The notes under the pieces are model-generated. The model ran no database searches. It worked only from the letters and a program-made list of their open reading frames with translations, and had not been told where the DNA came from. From assembly GCA_029777225.1 (NCBI GenBank), contig JAKOSR010000090.1, positions 1-64,000 on the forward strand: a DNA stretch of 64,000 nt. The letters run 5' to 3'. Numbering within the stretch: the stretch's first letter is position 1; the number at the start of each line of letters is the position of its first letter. The DNA comes from Chloroflexota bacterium. GTDB taxonomy: Bacteria; Chloroflexota; Anaerolineae; Anaerolineales; Anaerolineaceae. Shown here piece by piece: positions 17,109-25,520 of this stretch. The position numbers and the translations under genes were made by a program.

Positions 17109-18210
17109 GGGTTGCCTGCTTTCGATTTTGAGCCTTGCCGCGTCTACGCATCACGTCGAGGACGCGCGGCAGGGTGTTGGTGTAGAAGCGATACAGCATA
17201 GGCCGGGTGGTGAAGTCCCACGCGCCAATATGCCTGGTTGTGGTGCCGTTGAAGCCTTCCTTGAATCGGAACACGCCCCACATTGAGTCGCTTTCATCGA
17301 AGACATCCGGCGCGCCCCACATATCATAGGTATGGCAACCAAGCCGTTTGGCCAGGCGCATACCCTCCCACTGCAACAGGTGATTGGGCATTAGCTCCCG
17401 CTGGGCATCGAGGGACATGCCAAACATGTAGCGGGCGACGCCGGCGAAATGAAACAACACGATGGCCGCGATAGGCGCGTTTTGAAATTCCGCAAATAAA
17501 AAGCTGGCCATGTGGGCTTCGAAAAACTCACGCCAAAGCGTGGTGTAGTAGGCTTCGTGGCGGATGACAAAGCCGTCCCGCACGGCGGTTGTGGCGTACA
17601 TGCGATAAAGCAAGGGGAGGTCATCCAGGGTTCCTTCGCGGACACTGACGCCTTTGCGCTGGGCAAGGCGAATGTTATAGCGGGTTTTCTGTTTCATCGC
17701 GGCGAGGAGCGTATCCTCATCGCGCTGAATGTCAATCAACACCGTGTTACGGAACTGTATTTGGTCGGTAGAAAACTGCCAGCCACGCCTTTGGAGCTCA
17801 GAGACCATCCGCGTCCCTTCAGGGGACTCAACGCAGGATTCCGTTCCAGGAACGCCAACCCCCAAAACGATATCCGGGTCCATCTTGAGCTGAATGGCTT
17901 TTTGTTGTTGCGTGTACTCCTGCAGGAAATCCAACACCTGACTGACGAGGGCGGGGTTGGACCAATCCAGTGTGGGGCCTTTGGGGCAGTAGAGCACGCA
18001 CAGCGGGAGGCCGGGTACCAGTTTGAATTCCCGGCGCAAAATCATGACCGCGGCCAATGGCTGCCCGGAGGCGCCTTTCCAGCCAAACAAGGAAGGTGAC
18101 CAGCCATTTTGTTGTTTTGAGCGGGCCCATTCCCAGCTCTGCAGGATGTGGGCGCCGGGCAGCTGCTGGATGAGCGCGTCCCAATCGGCGGGGGGAATAA
18201 GGTCAGGCAT
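17101..18210 (-). CDS. FemAB-family aminoacyltransferase (second copy)
   Basis: 369 residues from ATG 18210; the longer open frame upstream overlaps the previous gene and is rejected. Two GNAT-like subdomains typical of FemA/FemX are seen, with QSWEWARSKQ near the start, KQKTRYNIRLAQRKGV in the middle, and the C-terminal block LLQWEGMRLAKRLGCHTYDMWG, VFRFKEGFNGTTTRHIG. These enzymes use aminoacyl-tRNA to add amino acids to peptidoglycan precursors (or, in related proteins, to other glycans). Start and stop overlaps of eight bases on both sides tie it to its neighbours. It shares the same blocks with the upstream FemAB copy but is clearly diverged. Confidence 0.9.
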   Translation of the reverse strand: MPDLIPPADWDALIQQLPGAHILQSWEWARSKQQNGWSPSLFGWKGASGQPLAAVMILRREFKLVPGLPLCVLYCPKGPTLDWSNPALVSQVLDFLQEYTQQQKAIQLKMDPDIVLGVGVPGTESCVESPEGTRMVSELQRRGWQFSTDQIQFRNTVLIDIQRDEDTLLAAMKQKTRYNIRLAQRKGVSVREGTLDDLPLLYRMYATTAVRDGFVIRHEAYYTTLWREFFEAHMASFLFAEFQNAPIAAIVLFHFAGVARYMFGMSLDAQRELMPNHLLQWEGMRLAKRLGCHTYDMWGAPDVFDESDSMWGVFRFKEGFNGTTTRHIGAWDFTTRPMLYRFYTNTLPRVLDVMRRRGKAQNRKQATHD

Positions 18211-19201
18211 GCATGCCCTCTTCGGTGCCGGCGCGGCTCTGACGCCACGCGTAGAGCTTATAAAGCAGGGGGTTGTAAACCTTGACGAAGGCCGGGGCGC
18301 AACGGGAAACCTGCCCTCCAAAGCCGCGTTTGAAGCGGTAGACACCCCATAGGCCATCAGACCGGCTGGTAAAGTTTTCTTCCAGCGTTTGTTCATCCGC
18401 GTCCGGGATGCCCCAAAGGTCATACTCCTTGGCGCCGTGGGCTTTGGACCAGCGCATGGCTTCCCACTGCAGAAGATACGTGGGCATCAGGTTGCGGCTG
18501 TTGTCATCGGAACACCCATAGAAATACCAGGCCCGTTGGCCGTGCAGGAATAGCATCAGGTAAGCCAGCGGTTGCTCACCCAGGCTGGCCTGCAAGAGGA
18601 CGCACTCGCCTGTGGGCGCGAACAACGCATACGCGCGGGCGTAATACTCGTAGCTGTGCACCGCGAAGCCATCCCGGCTAGCGGTAGTCTGCATCATTTG
18701 GTAAAACCCCCCCAGGTCAGAGCTGGGGGCAACCTGCACGCCCTTTTTCTCCGCGAGCCGGGCGTTATAACGCGTCTTTTGCTTCATGCCGGCCAACAGG
18801 GCGGCTTCGTCCTGTGTGAGGTCGATGAGAATGGTGCGGCGCGGCTGGATGGTGCGTTCCTGGCGCGTAAAGCCTGGCAGCCACCGGCTGGCAAGGTCAG
18901 GGTCATAAGGCTCCATCCAGTCGGGTTCGACCTGGAGGAAAACGGCCTTTCGTCGGCGACATTCCTGGTCCACCAGTGGCCAAAGTGTCTGCCAGTCCGT
19001 TCCCACAGGGCCTTTTGGAATGTACGCGATGGAGAAGCCCAGGGGCAGATGGCGAAAAAGAACCTGCGCCTGGCAGCTCTCACTGGATGCCTGCCAGGGC
19101 TGCCAGCCAAATTGGCGCTTGACATCGCCCCATGCTTTTGTCTGTAAGAGATGTTCGGATGTGGGGGTGCTGTCTGTGGTTGCCTGATTGAACGTATCCA
19201 T
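18203..19201 (-). CDS. FemAB-family aminoacyltransferase (first copy)
   Basis: 332 residues. Same architecture as the next gene: QTKAWGDVKRQFGW, LAGMKQKTRYNARLAEKKGV, LLQWEAMRWSKAHGAKEYDLWGIPD and VYRFKRGFGGQVSRCAP. Tandem FemAB genes in this setting probably add successive residues to the interpeptide bridge of lipid II; alternatively they modify the exopolysaccharide made by the sugar transferase encoded six bases upstream. The start at 19201 follows directly on that gene. Last codons overlap the next start by eight bases. Confidence 0.9.
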   Translation of the reverse strand: MDTFNQATTDSTPTSEHLLQTKAWGDVKRQFGWQPWQASSESCQAQVLFRHLPLGFSIAYIPKGPVGTDWQTLWPLVDQECRRRKAVFLQVEPDWMEPYDPDLASRWLPGFTRQERTIQPRRTILIDLTQDEAALLAGMKQKTRYNARLAEKKGVQVAPSSDLGGFYQMMQTTASRDGFAVHSYEYYARAYALFAPTGECVLLQASLGEQPLAYLMLFLHGQRAWYFYGCSDDNSRNLMPTYLLQWEAMRWSKAHGAKEYDLWGIPDADEQTLEENFTSRSDGLWGVYRFKRGFGGQVSRCAPAFVKVYNPLLYKLYAWRQSRAGTEEGMHA

Positions 19202-19207
19202 GCCGCT

Positions 19208-20626
19208 TTATCTGCCCTTGAAGCCCAGCACGGAGCCAAAAGTGCGCAGGAGAATGGTGACATCCATGGCCAGGCTGGCATGTTCGATATAGTACAGGTC
19301 GTACTCCAGCTTCACGGCAGTCTCTTCCACGGTTTCAGCGTAATTCTGATGAATCTGGGCCCACCCTGTGATGCCGGGCTTGACCAAAAGACGCGCGCGG
19401 TAAAACGGCACACGGCTTTGGAAAAGCGTGACCAGTTCGCTGCGTTCTGACCGCGGGCCGACGAGGGTCATTTCTCCGCGCAGGACATTGATGATTTGGG
19501 GCAGTTCATCCAGGTGGGATTTCCGTAACAGTTTCCCAGTTTTTGTAATACGCGGATCGTTATGGGCTGTGACCAGGGCCTCCCGGACCATGTCTTCATT
19601 GTTGCGCATGGTGCGGAATTTCAGGATTTGGTAAGGCTTGCCACCCCGACCCAGGCGTTCCTGCTGGTAAATTATCGGCTTTCCGGTGTCTATCATGATT
19701 AATAATGTAAAAATAGGATACAAAATACCCAGGATGAGCAGCACCGGGATGGCAATAATCAAGTCCAAAAGGCGCTTAAACAGGCGGTAAAAACCACTGG
19801 AGGGAGCCCTGTCCAGGAAGGAACGTATGACCCAATCTGACTCGAGCAAGTTAATTGGGACGCGCCCAGACAGGTTCTCGTAGTTTTCGACCATCGTTGA
19901 AAGGGTCAGACCTTTTTCCTGGGCGGTCAGTAAAGCTTGGAACATACCGTGATTCATCTCTCGCGAGATGGCTAGAATCAAGTCGGTGATATCCTGGTCC
20001 TGCACGACCTGGGCGATGTTGGTGTGATTGCCAAGGATTGGGTAACCGTGGATGGTGTTGCCCAGCTTGGCGGGGTCGTCGTCGATGAGCCCTACCAGGG
20101 TGAGGGGTGGCGAGTCGTGCCTGGCAATCTCCTCCACCAGCGCGGTGCCGGCATTACCGGCGCCCACAATCAGCACCCGCTTTTGGCGCATGCTGGCGCG
20201 GAAGAGCCGGATGTAGACCAGGCGCCACAAGAAGGTTAACACAGCCGCGCAGATGATGAAATAGGCCACACCCAGCCTTGGGAGAGAATTGATTGGGGAG
20301 GCAAAGTAGATGACCAGGTAAATGGCCGTCGCGATTAATATGGCCAGGCCGATGGCTTTTAGCGTGGTTTTTGTGTTCGCCGATTTCTGCTGGTCGTAAC
20401 TATCAATGAGCAGGACAACCCAGATGACAGGCATCAGGTAAAACCAGGCTGGGGCCCGGCTCTTGAAAAATTCAACTGAGAAGTTGAGCCAGGCATCACC
20501 TGAAGCCCAGAGGTAGAGCGCCAGGAAGAGTGCCACCACCGCGCAGCCAAAATCGCCCAGGATGAGCAGAATGCGCCGTTCAGAGTCTTCCAAACGCCAC
20601 TTCTTATATGCTTGTTTTGCTTGCAT
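19208..20626 (-). CDS. Polyprenyl-phosphate hexose-1-phosphate transferase (WbaP/WcaJ type)
   Basis: 472 residues from ATG 20626 (AGGAG nine bases upstream; the frame continues to 20779 but overlaps the previous gene). Four or five N-terminal membrane helices (about 15-130), a Rossmann-like CoA-binding domain VLIVGAGNAGTALVEEI, another helix and a C-terminal sugar transferase domain: FKRLLDLIIAIPVL, QERLGRGGKPYQILKFRTM, KSHLDELPQIINVLRGEM, LVGPRSE. It starts glycan assembly by moving a hexose-1-phosphate from UDP-sugar to undecaprenyl phosphate. It overlaps the glycosyltransferase gene by 23 bases. UDP-sugar supply could come from galE and pgm in this window. Confidence 0.93.
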   Translation of the reverse strand: MQAKQAYKKWRLEDSERRILLILGDFGCAVVALFLALYLWASGDAWLNFSVEFFKSRAPAWFYLMPVIWVVLLIDSYDQQKSANTKTTLKAIGLAILIATAIYLVIYFASPINSLPRLGVAYFIICAAVLTFLWRLVYIRLFRASMRQKRVLIVGAGNAGTALVEEIARHDSPPLTLVGLIDDDPAKLGNTIHGYPILGNHTNIAQVVQDQDITDLILAISREMNHGMFQALLTAQEKGLTLSTMVENYENLSGRVPINLLESDWVIRSFLDRAPSSGFYRLFKRLLDLIIAIPVLLILGILYPIFTLLIMIDTGKPIIYQQERLGRGGKPYQILKFRTMRNNEDMVREALVTAHNDPRITKTGKLLRKSHLDELPQIINVLRGEMTLVGPRSERSELVTLFQSRVPFYRARLLVKPGITGWAQIHQNYAETVEETAVKLEYDLYYIEHASLAMDVTILLRTFGSVLGFKGR

Positions 20627-21641
20627 TCCGTTTCTCCTGCTTATCCTTTTTGGGGTTGATGGCCAGGCCGGCCAGGAAACCCGCGCCCCAGGCAAAGTGC
20701 ATGGTGGCAATGGCGAGGGGAACGCCTGCCAGGTAATCAAAATCGCGTTTTTTGAGAGCAATCTGCAACGCGACCCCAAGGATGATGGTCAAGTATATCC
20801 CTATCGTGGCCAGCAATAAAATGCGGGCGGGGTACCAAAAAAAGGCGGCAATCAGCAGCACCAATAACCCTACCACGAACATGGGTGGCAAGGCCTGCCT
20901 GGGCCGAAGGGTGGATGGGTAGCGCTTTAACATCTGGGATTTCCAAAAGCCGTAGCGCCAGTATTGCCTGGCAAGCTCCGAGAGGTTCTTGCGGGCGAAG
21001 TAGACGCAGCGGCATCCCGGATCGAGCCAAATCCTACCCCCGCTTTGACGGATGCGCGTGTTGAATTCGTAATCCTCGTTGGCGAGCAGGCTCTCATCAA
21101 GGTAGCCAACCTGGTCAATCAGAGAACGTCTAAACGCGCCAAAGGGGACGGTATCCACGTACGCGGCTTTTGTGCCAAAGCGGTAGCGCGCGTCTCCAAC
21201 GGCCAGGGGATGAGCCGCGGCGGCGGCAATCGAGCGCGCGATGAGGCTCTCGTTTTGAGGGGTGATATCCCAAACCCCGCCCACGTTCTCGCCCAAACCT
21301 TTTTCGAGGGCATCCACAAGGCGCTTGACGTAGGGCTGGCTGGGCAGGGAATGCGCGTCCATGCGTACGATGAACTCCCCACGGGAAGCTTTGATGGCAG
21401 TATTCACGCCCGCGGGAATGATTTGCAGAGGGTTATCCACCAGCACGACCTCGAGTTCGGGATGGTCCCGCGTAAATTGGGCGATGGACCCCCGAGTCCC
21501 ATCCGTGGAAAAGCCATCCGCGATGACCACTTCCATCTGGTCGGTTGGGTAGGTTTGCGCGAGCAAAGCCTCCAAAACCTGGCGGATGGTTTTTTCTTCG
21601 TTACGACAGGGAATTACCACTGAGACGGTGGGTGTCATCAT
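20604..21641 (-). CDS. Glycosyltransferase family 2, ExoA-like
   Basis: 345 residues. GT-A core: SVVIPCRNEEKTI, VIADGFSTDGTR, MDAHSLP (the acidic/DxD position) and LANEDYEFNTRIRQSGG with the catalytic-base region. The C-terminus has three or four membrane helices (about 245-330), as in succinoglycan ExoA-type enzymes that act at the inner membrane face. ATG codons at 21641 and 21638 both fit. It is second in the RidA-to-PLP-enzyme operon, 34 bases after ridA, and overlaps the initiating sugar transferase, so they build the same surface glycan. Confidence 0.92.
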   Translation of the reverse strand: MMTPTVSVVIPCRNEEKTIRQVLEALLAQTYPTDQMEVVIADGFSTDGTRGSIAQFTRDHPELEVVLVDNPLQIIPAGVNTAIKASRGEFIVRMDAHSLPSQPYVKRLVDALEKGLGENVGGVWDITPQNESLIARSIAAAAAHPLAVGDARYRFGTKAAYVDTVPFGAFRRSLIDQVGYLDESLLANEDYEFNTRIRQSGGRIWLDPGCRCVYFARKNLSELARQYWRYGFWKSQMLKRYPSTLRPRQALPPMFVVGLLVLLIAAFFWYPARILLLATIGIYLTIILGVALQIALKKRDFDYLAGVPLAIATMHFAWGAGFLAGLAINPKKDKQEKRNASKTSI

Positions 21642-21675
21642 GGGGTCTGATGGTCTGCCTTTTTCAAATGCTGGG

Positions 21676-22089
21676 TCACGCGAGGGGTTGTCCTGGTATC
21701 ACCGCGATGGCTTCCACCTCAACCAGGCCACCTTTGGGCAGCGCGGCCACCTGCACCGCGGAACGCGCGGGGAACTCCGCTGTGAAAAAACCGGCATACA
21801 TTTTGTTGACCAGGGCGAAATCGTGGATGTCGCTGAGAAAAACTGTGGTCTTGACAACATTTTCAAGGCTGGTACCGGCCGCTTCCAGGACTGTTTTCAG
21901 GTTGGTCAGTGCCTGCCAGGCCTGGGCTTGCACGTCGCCTTCGACCAGGTTTCCGGTGGTTGGGTCAATCCCGAGCTGACCTGAAACAAAAACCAGCCCG
22001 TTGGCTTTCACCGCGATAGAATAAGGGCCAATCGCGGCCGGGGCCTTTTCGGAGGTAACAATACTTTTTGAAGTGTTGCCAGGGTTCAT
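21676..22089 (-). CDS. ridA: RidA family enamine/imine deaminase
   Basis: 137 residues, the usual length. Motifs: APAAIGPYSIAVKANGLVFVSGQLGIDP, VVKTTVFLSDI and FPARSAVQVAALPKGGLVEVEAIA with the substrate-binding Arg. RidA hydrolyses reactive 2-aminoacrylate and other imines made by PLP enzymes. It is the first gene of a six-gene operon that ends with a PLP-dependent desulfhydrase/deaminase. AAGG lies nine bases before the ATG and TATAAT at 22127-22122. Confidence 0.95.
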   Translation of the reverse strand: MNPGNTSKSIVTSEKAPAAIGPYSIAVKANGLVFVSGQLGIDPTTGNLVEGDVQAQAWQALTNLKTVLEAAGTSLENVVKTTVFLSDIHDFALVNKMYAGFFTAEFPARSAVQVAALPKGGLVEVEAIAVIPGQPLA

Positions 22090-22121
22090 GAGTTGACCTT
22101 TCCGTGTGGATTTTGGAACCT

Positions 22122-22127
22122 ATTATA
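22122..22127 (-). promoter_or_regulatory. -10 box of the RidA-glycan operon
   Basis: TATAAT read leftward, 33 bases before the ridA start. No good -35 hexamer was found at 17 bases. Confidence 0.45.
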
Positions 22128-22212
22128 ACATCTGGCCTTTTCGGGCCCGGGGACTATGACACCTGGGAACGAAAAGGGAGCGTGACGAGAGCGCGATGCG
22201 ACCGGGCGGGGG

Positions 22213-22530
22213 TTAAGCCTGCCAATCGCCCACGCCTTTCCAACAATGGTCAAGGTGTTCGGCCATTACCGGGCCCATCTTGTTCTGGATGGTCATCCTG
22301 ACGGCCATCATCAACGGCAACCCACCTATTTGGTAAACGCGCCGGCCGATATCCTTGGCTTCCCGGTGGTGAAATTGGCCATCAAAAGGCCCGCCTGGTT
22401 GCAGCGACAGGAAATCGTCCGTTTTGCCAATTTTCACCAATTTGTTGATCAGACCTTTGATTTCAGCTTTGCTCTGGGCATCGAGCGCGCGAATCTCGGG
22501 CTCGCCAATTAGTTTTGATATCAAACTCAT
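22213..22530 (-). CDS. Small hypothetical protein
   Basis: 105 residues; no family recognised. It is soluble, mixed alpha/charged, with a central PGGPFDGQFHHREAKDIG and a C-terminal helix ending HCWKGVGDWQA. AGGA lies nine bases upstream and a TATAAT at 22567-22562 gives it its own short leader. It is oriented away from greA and is probably monocistronic. Confidence 0.6.
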   Translation of the reverse strand: MSLISKLIGEPEIRALDAQSKAEIKGLINKLVKIGKTDDFLSLQPGGPFDGQFHHREAKDIGRRVYQIGGLPLMMAVRMTIQNKMGPVMAEHLDHCWKGVGDWQA

Positions 22531-22561
22531 GTCGGGTTCCTCTCTGCGATTACGTAAAATA

Positions 22562-22567
22562 ATTATA
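22562..22567 (-). promoter_or_regulatory. -10 box of the small hypothetical gene
   Basis: TATAAT read leftward, 31 bases before the ATG at 22530. Confidence 0.4.
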
Positions 22568-22648
22568 CGTGATGTCCACCCTAACCCGACCTGGAAGGTG
22601 GATATGTATTTTACTCACTCCCTGCCCGGGTGGGCACCAAATAGTATC

Positions 22649-22675
22649 TTGATATGGAGTTTGTTATGCTATAAT
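22649..22675 (+). promoter_or_regulatory. Promoter of greA-lysS
   Basis: TTGATA at 22649-22654 and extended -10 TGCTATAAT ending at 22675. The 15-base spacer is short but the TGn extension compensates. About 90 bases of leader precede greA. Confidence 0.6.
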
Positions 22676-22767
22676 ATGTTCGCGTTCTGAAAGCGGAGCT
22701 TTCTCAGCGCGTTTTGTTTTTGACCTGTCACGTCATGGACAGGGATGATTGAAAAAAAGGAAATTCA

Positions 22768-23232
22768 ATGGCAAGTTCTTATCTTACACGTGAGGGATAC
22801 GAAAAAGCGGAGAAGGAGCTCGAAACACTTCGCTTACAAAAACGCAAAGAGGTCGCTGAGCGGCTTCAGGACGCCATGGAAGATGGTGAACTGATTGAAA
22901 ACGCTGAGTACGAAGCGGCGAAGAATGAGCAGGCGTTCGTGGAAGGCCGCATCAAGGAACTGGAGTTGTTGCTCGCCAACGCGCATATCATCCAGGAAGA
23001 GGAAACGGAAAGCGACACGGTAACGGTGGGCAGCACGGTGACCATCCGCGTGGAGGATGACGCACCGGAGACTTACAAGATTGTTGGCCCCGTGGAAGCC
23101 AACCCCCGCGAAAACCGAATCTCACACGAATCCCCGATAGGCAAGGCCCTGTTGAATCACAAGACCGGCGATAAGGTCAAGGTGGTTGCCCCAGGCGGGG
23201 AATTCACGGTTGAGATTCTAAAGTGCGTTTAG
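22768..23232 (+). CDS. greA: Transcription elongation factor GreA
   Basis: 154 residues, standard length. N-terminal coiled coil with the tip acidic residues (DAMEDGELIENAEYEAAK) and a C-terminal FKBP-like domain (VGSTVTIRVEDDAPETYKIV, ISHESPIGKALLNHKTGD). GreA stimulates RNA cleavage by backtracked RNA polymerase. AAAGGAAA lies upstream of the ATG. It precedes lysS with a hairpin between them. Confidence 0.98.
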   Translation: MASSYLTREGYEKAEKELETLRLQKRKEVAERLQDAMEDGELIENAEYEAAKNEQAFVEGRIKELELLLANAHIIQEEETESDTVTVGSTVTIRVEDDAPETYKIVGPVEANPRENRISHESPIGKALLNHKTGDKVKVVAPGGEFTVEILKCV

Positions 23233-23249
23233 ACCCCAACGGTTTATTT

Positions 23250-23284
23250 GCCCCACCTGGGAACTCCACGGTGGGGCGTCTTTT
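23250..23284 (+). terminator. Intercistronic hairpin between greA and lysS
   Basis: An 8-bp stem GCCCCACC with GGTGGGGC, a 12-base loop and TCTTTT. It is only 17 bases past greA and lies just before the lysS ribosome binding site, so it would reduce lysS transcription unless read through. Confidence 0.75.
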
Positions 23285-23301
23285 AATGTAAAGGAGTAAC
23301 G

Positions 23302-24837
23302 ATGCTTGAGGATGATTTCTCTGAACTTGAGACTCTGAGGCTCGAAAAAATTAATCGGCTGCGCGAGCAAGGGATTGAACCTTACCCGACGACCACTTTT
23401 ATCACCCACACCACAGCTGAAGCCGTGGCGGCATTTGAAGCGGTGGAGGCGGACGCGGATGCCGCACTAACGGCGGTGGTGCTGGCTGGCCGGCTGCGCG
23501 CCATCCGTAACATGGGGAAACTCAGTTTCGCGCATATCGAGGACCGCTCGGGGAAGCTGCAACTGCTTTTGCGGGTCAATGAACTCGGGCAGGAGAAGCT
23601 GGACGCTTTTGTCAGCGATTTTGACCTGGGAGATTTCATTGAAGCTTCGGGCACCATGATGCGCACCAAGCGCGGCGAGGTTACCTTGCTGGTGGAAGAC
23701 TTCCGCATGCTTGCCAAGGCGCTGCTGCAGTTGCCTGCGGACAAGGATGAGGTGGTCAACGGGGAGGTCATTAGGCATGCTGTGCTGACCGACCCTGAAA
23801 CACGTTATCGCCAGCGTTACGTTGACCTGGCGGTCAACCCGGAAGTACGCGAGATTTTCAGCAAACGCACCGCGACCATACGGGCTTTACGCGCGTTCCT
23901 GGATGAACGTGGTTTCCAGGAAGTGGAAACGCCCATCCTGCAGCCCATCTACGGTGGTGCCGCGGCGCGACCCTTTACGACATTCCACAATGAACTGAAC
24001 CAAGAGCTTTACCTGCGCATCAGCTTTGAACTGTATCTCAAACGGCTGATTGTGGGCGGGCTGGAGCGCGTCTATGAAATTGGCCGGGACTTCCGCAACG
24101 AAGGAGTCTCCTTTAAGCATAACCCCGAGTTTACCCAGCTTGAGTTTTACATGGCTTACGCAGATTACCACACCATCATGGAAATGACCGAACAAATGAT
24201 TTCCTTCGTCGCCCAGCAGGTCTTGGGGACGCAAAAAATCAACTTCAATGGCCATGAAATCGACCTGACCCCGCCCTGGAACCGTGTGCAAATCCGCCAG
24301 GGACTGATTGACCATGCCGGCATTGATATCAACGATTATCCCAATGCCGTGGCGCTTTCCGAATGGCTCAAGGAACATCATATCGACCATAAGCCGGATG
24401 CCCCGCGTGGCAAATTGATTGGCGTCCTGATGGAGGAATTCCTTGAACCCATCCTGATCCAGCCGACCTTCCTTTATGACTACCCGCGGGATATCTCGCC
24501 CTTGGCCAAGAATGTGCCGGGTGACCCGCAAACTGTGGAACGTTTTGAAGGATTTATTGGGGGCGTGGAGCTCTGCAATGCCTTTACGGAACTCAATGAC
24601 CCCATGGAACAGGAAAAGCGATTCACCGAAATGGGCCGCGCCTACGCTGAGAACGAAGAAGAACGGCATCCTATGGACGAGGATTTCCTCAAGGCTTTGG
24701 CCTATGGCATGCCTCCCACGGGCGGCTTTGGCATCGGGGTTGACAGGCTGGTGATGATGCTCACCGAACAGCGCTCACTTAAAGAGGTCATCCTGTTTCC
24801 ACCCTTGCGTGATACAGAAAGTGGACCAAGCGCCTGA
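23302..24837 (+). CDS. lysS: Lysyl-tRNA synthetase, class II
   Basis: 511 residues. OB-fold anticodon domain (about 55-150: GRLRAIRNMGKLSFAHI), then class II motif 1 (FLDERGFQEVETPILQP), motif 2 (FRNEGVSFKHNPEFTQLE) and motif 3 (GFGIGVDRLVMMLT). It charges tRNA-Lys. AAAGGAG precedes the ATG. It is in the greA operon, separated by a hairpin. Confidence 0.97.
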   Translation: MLEDDFSELETLRLEKINRLREQGIEPYPTTTFITHTTAEAVAAFEAVEADADAALTAVVLAGRLRAIRNMGKLSFAHIEDRSGKLQLLLRVNELGQEKLDAFVSDFDLGDFIEASGTMMRTKRGEVTLLVEDFRMLAKALLQLPADKDEVVNGEVIRHAVLTDPETRYRQRYVDLAVNPEVREIFSKRTATIRALRAFLDERGFQEVETPILQPIYGGAAARPFTTFHNELNQELYLRISFELYLKRLIVGGLERVYEIGRDFRNEGVSFKHNPEFTQLEFYMAYADYHTIMEMTEQMISFVAQQVLGTQKINFNGHEIDLTPPWNRVQIRQGLIDHAGIDINDYPNAVALSEWLKEHHIDHKPDAPRGKLIGVLMEEFLEPILIQPTFLYDYPRDISPLAKNVPGDPQTVERFEGFIGGVELCNAFTELNDPMEQEKRFTEMGRAYAENEEERHPMDEDFLKALAYGMPPTGGFGIGVDRLVMMLTEQRSLKEVILFPPLRDTESGPSA

Positions 24838-24899
24838 TAATCGTATAAAATAATAGCGGAGGGTGTGTTGCTTGGCGTGTAACTTGCAACATAAGGGCT

Positions 24900-25520
24900 A
24901 TGAACGAAGCAGATTTGATTGATCGAGCTGTTCAAGGCGATCTTGATGCTTTCAATGACCTTGTTCTCCTGTACCAGGATATTGCCTACAACACCGCCTA
25001 TCGCATCATGGCTGATTCTTCCGCCGCGGCTGACGCGACGCAGGAAGCAGTTATTTCCATGTACCGCAAGCTGGATGGCTACCGGGGCGGGTCTTTCAAA
25101 AGCTGGTTTCTAAGAATTGTCACCAATGCTTGTTACGACGAGCTGCGCCGTAACCGGCGCCGACCAACGGTACCCCTGGAACCTGAAACGGACGATGGGG
25201 AACTGATTGAATCCGCGGATTGGATGGAAGACAAATCGGCCGGACCTGAAGAGACCCTCTCGCAAAAAGAGCTCGAGCTTGCCATCCAAAACTGCCTGAA
25301 CGACCTGGAAGAAAAGTTCAGGGTTGTGATGGTGATGGTGGACATCTCAGGTGAAAACTACGATGCTGTCGCTTCGGCCATTGGGCGCCCGATAGGAACG
25401 GTGAAGAGCCGGCTGGCGCGCGCCCGCCTTAAAATGCAGGACTGCCTGCAGGGGACAATGGAACTTTTGCCCGACAAATTCCGTCCTATGGGTGAGGAAA
25501 AAGATGATTTCGCAAGCTAG
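24900..25520 (+). CDS. ECF-type RNA polymerase sigma factor
   Basis: 206 residues. Sigma region 2 (about 10-80: LIDRAVQGDLDAFNDLVLLYQ, DATQEAVISMYRKLDGYRG, FKSWFLRIVTNACYDELRR) and region 4 (about 125-185: LEEKFRVVMVMVDISGENY, IGRPIGTVKSRLARARLKM). The overlapping next gene is its membrane-bound anti-sigma factor. The signal and regulon are unknown; such pairs often autoregulate, but the short upstream region gives no certain ECF promoter. Confidence 0.94.
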   Translation: MNEADLIDRAVQGDLDAFNDLVLLYQDIAYNTAYRIMADSSAAADATQEAVISMYRKLDGYRGGSFKSWFLRIVTNACYDELRRNRRRPTVPLEPETDDGELIESADWMEDKSAGPEETLSQKELELAIQNCLNDLEEKFRVVMVMVDISGENYDAVASAIGRPIGTVKSRLARARLKMQDCLQGTMELLPDKFRPMGEEKDDFAS

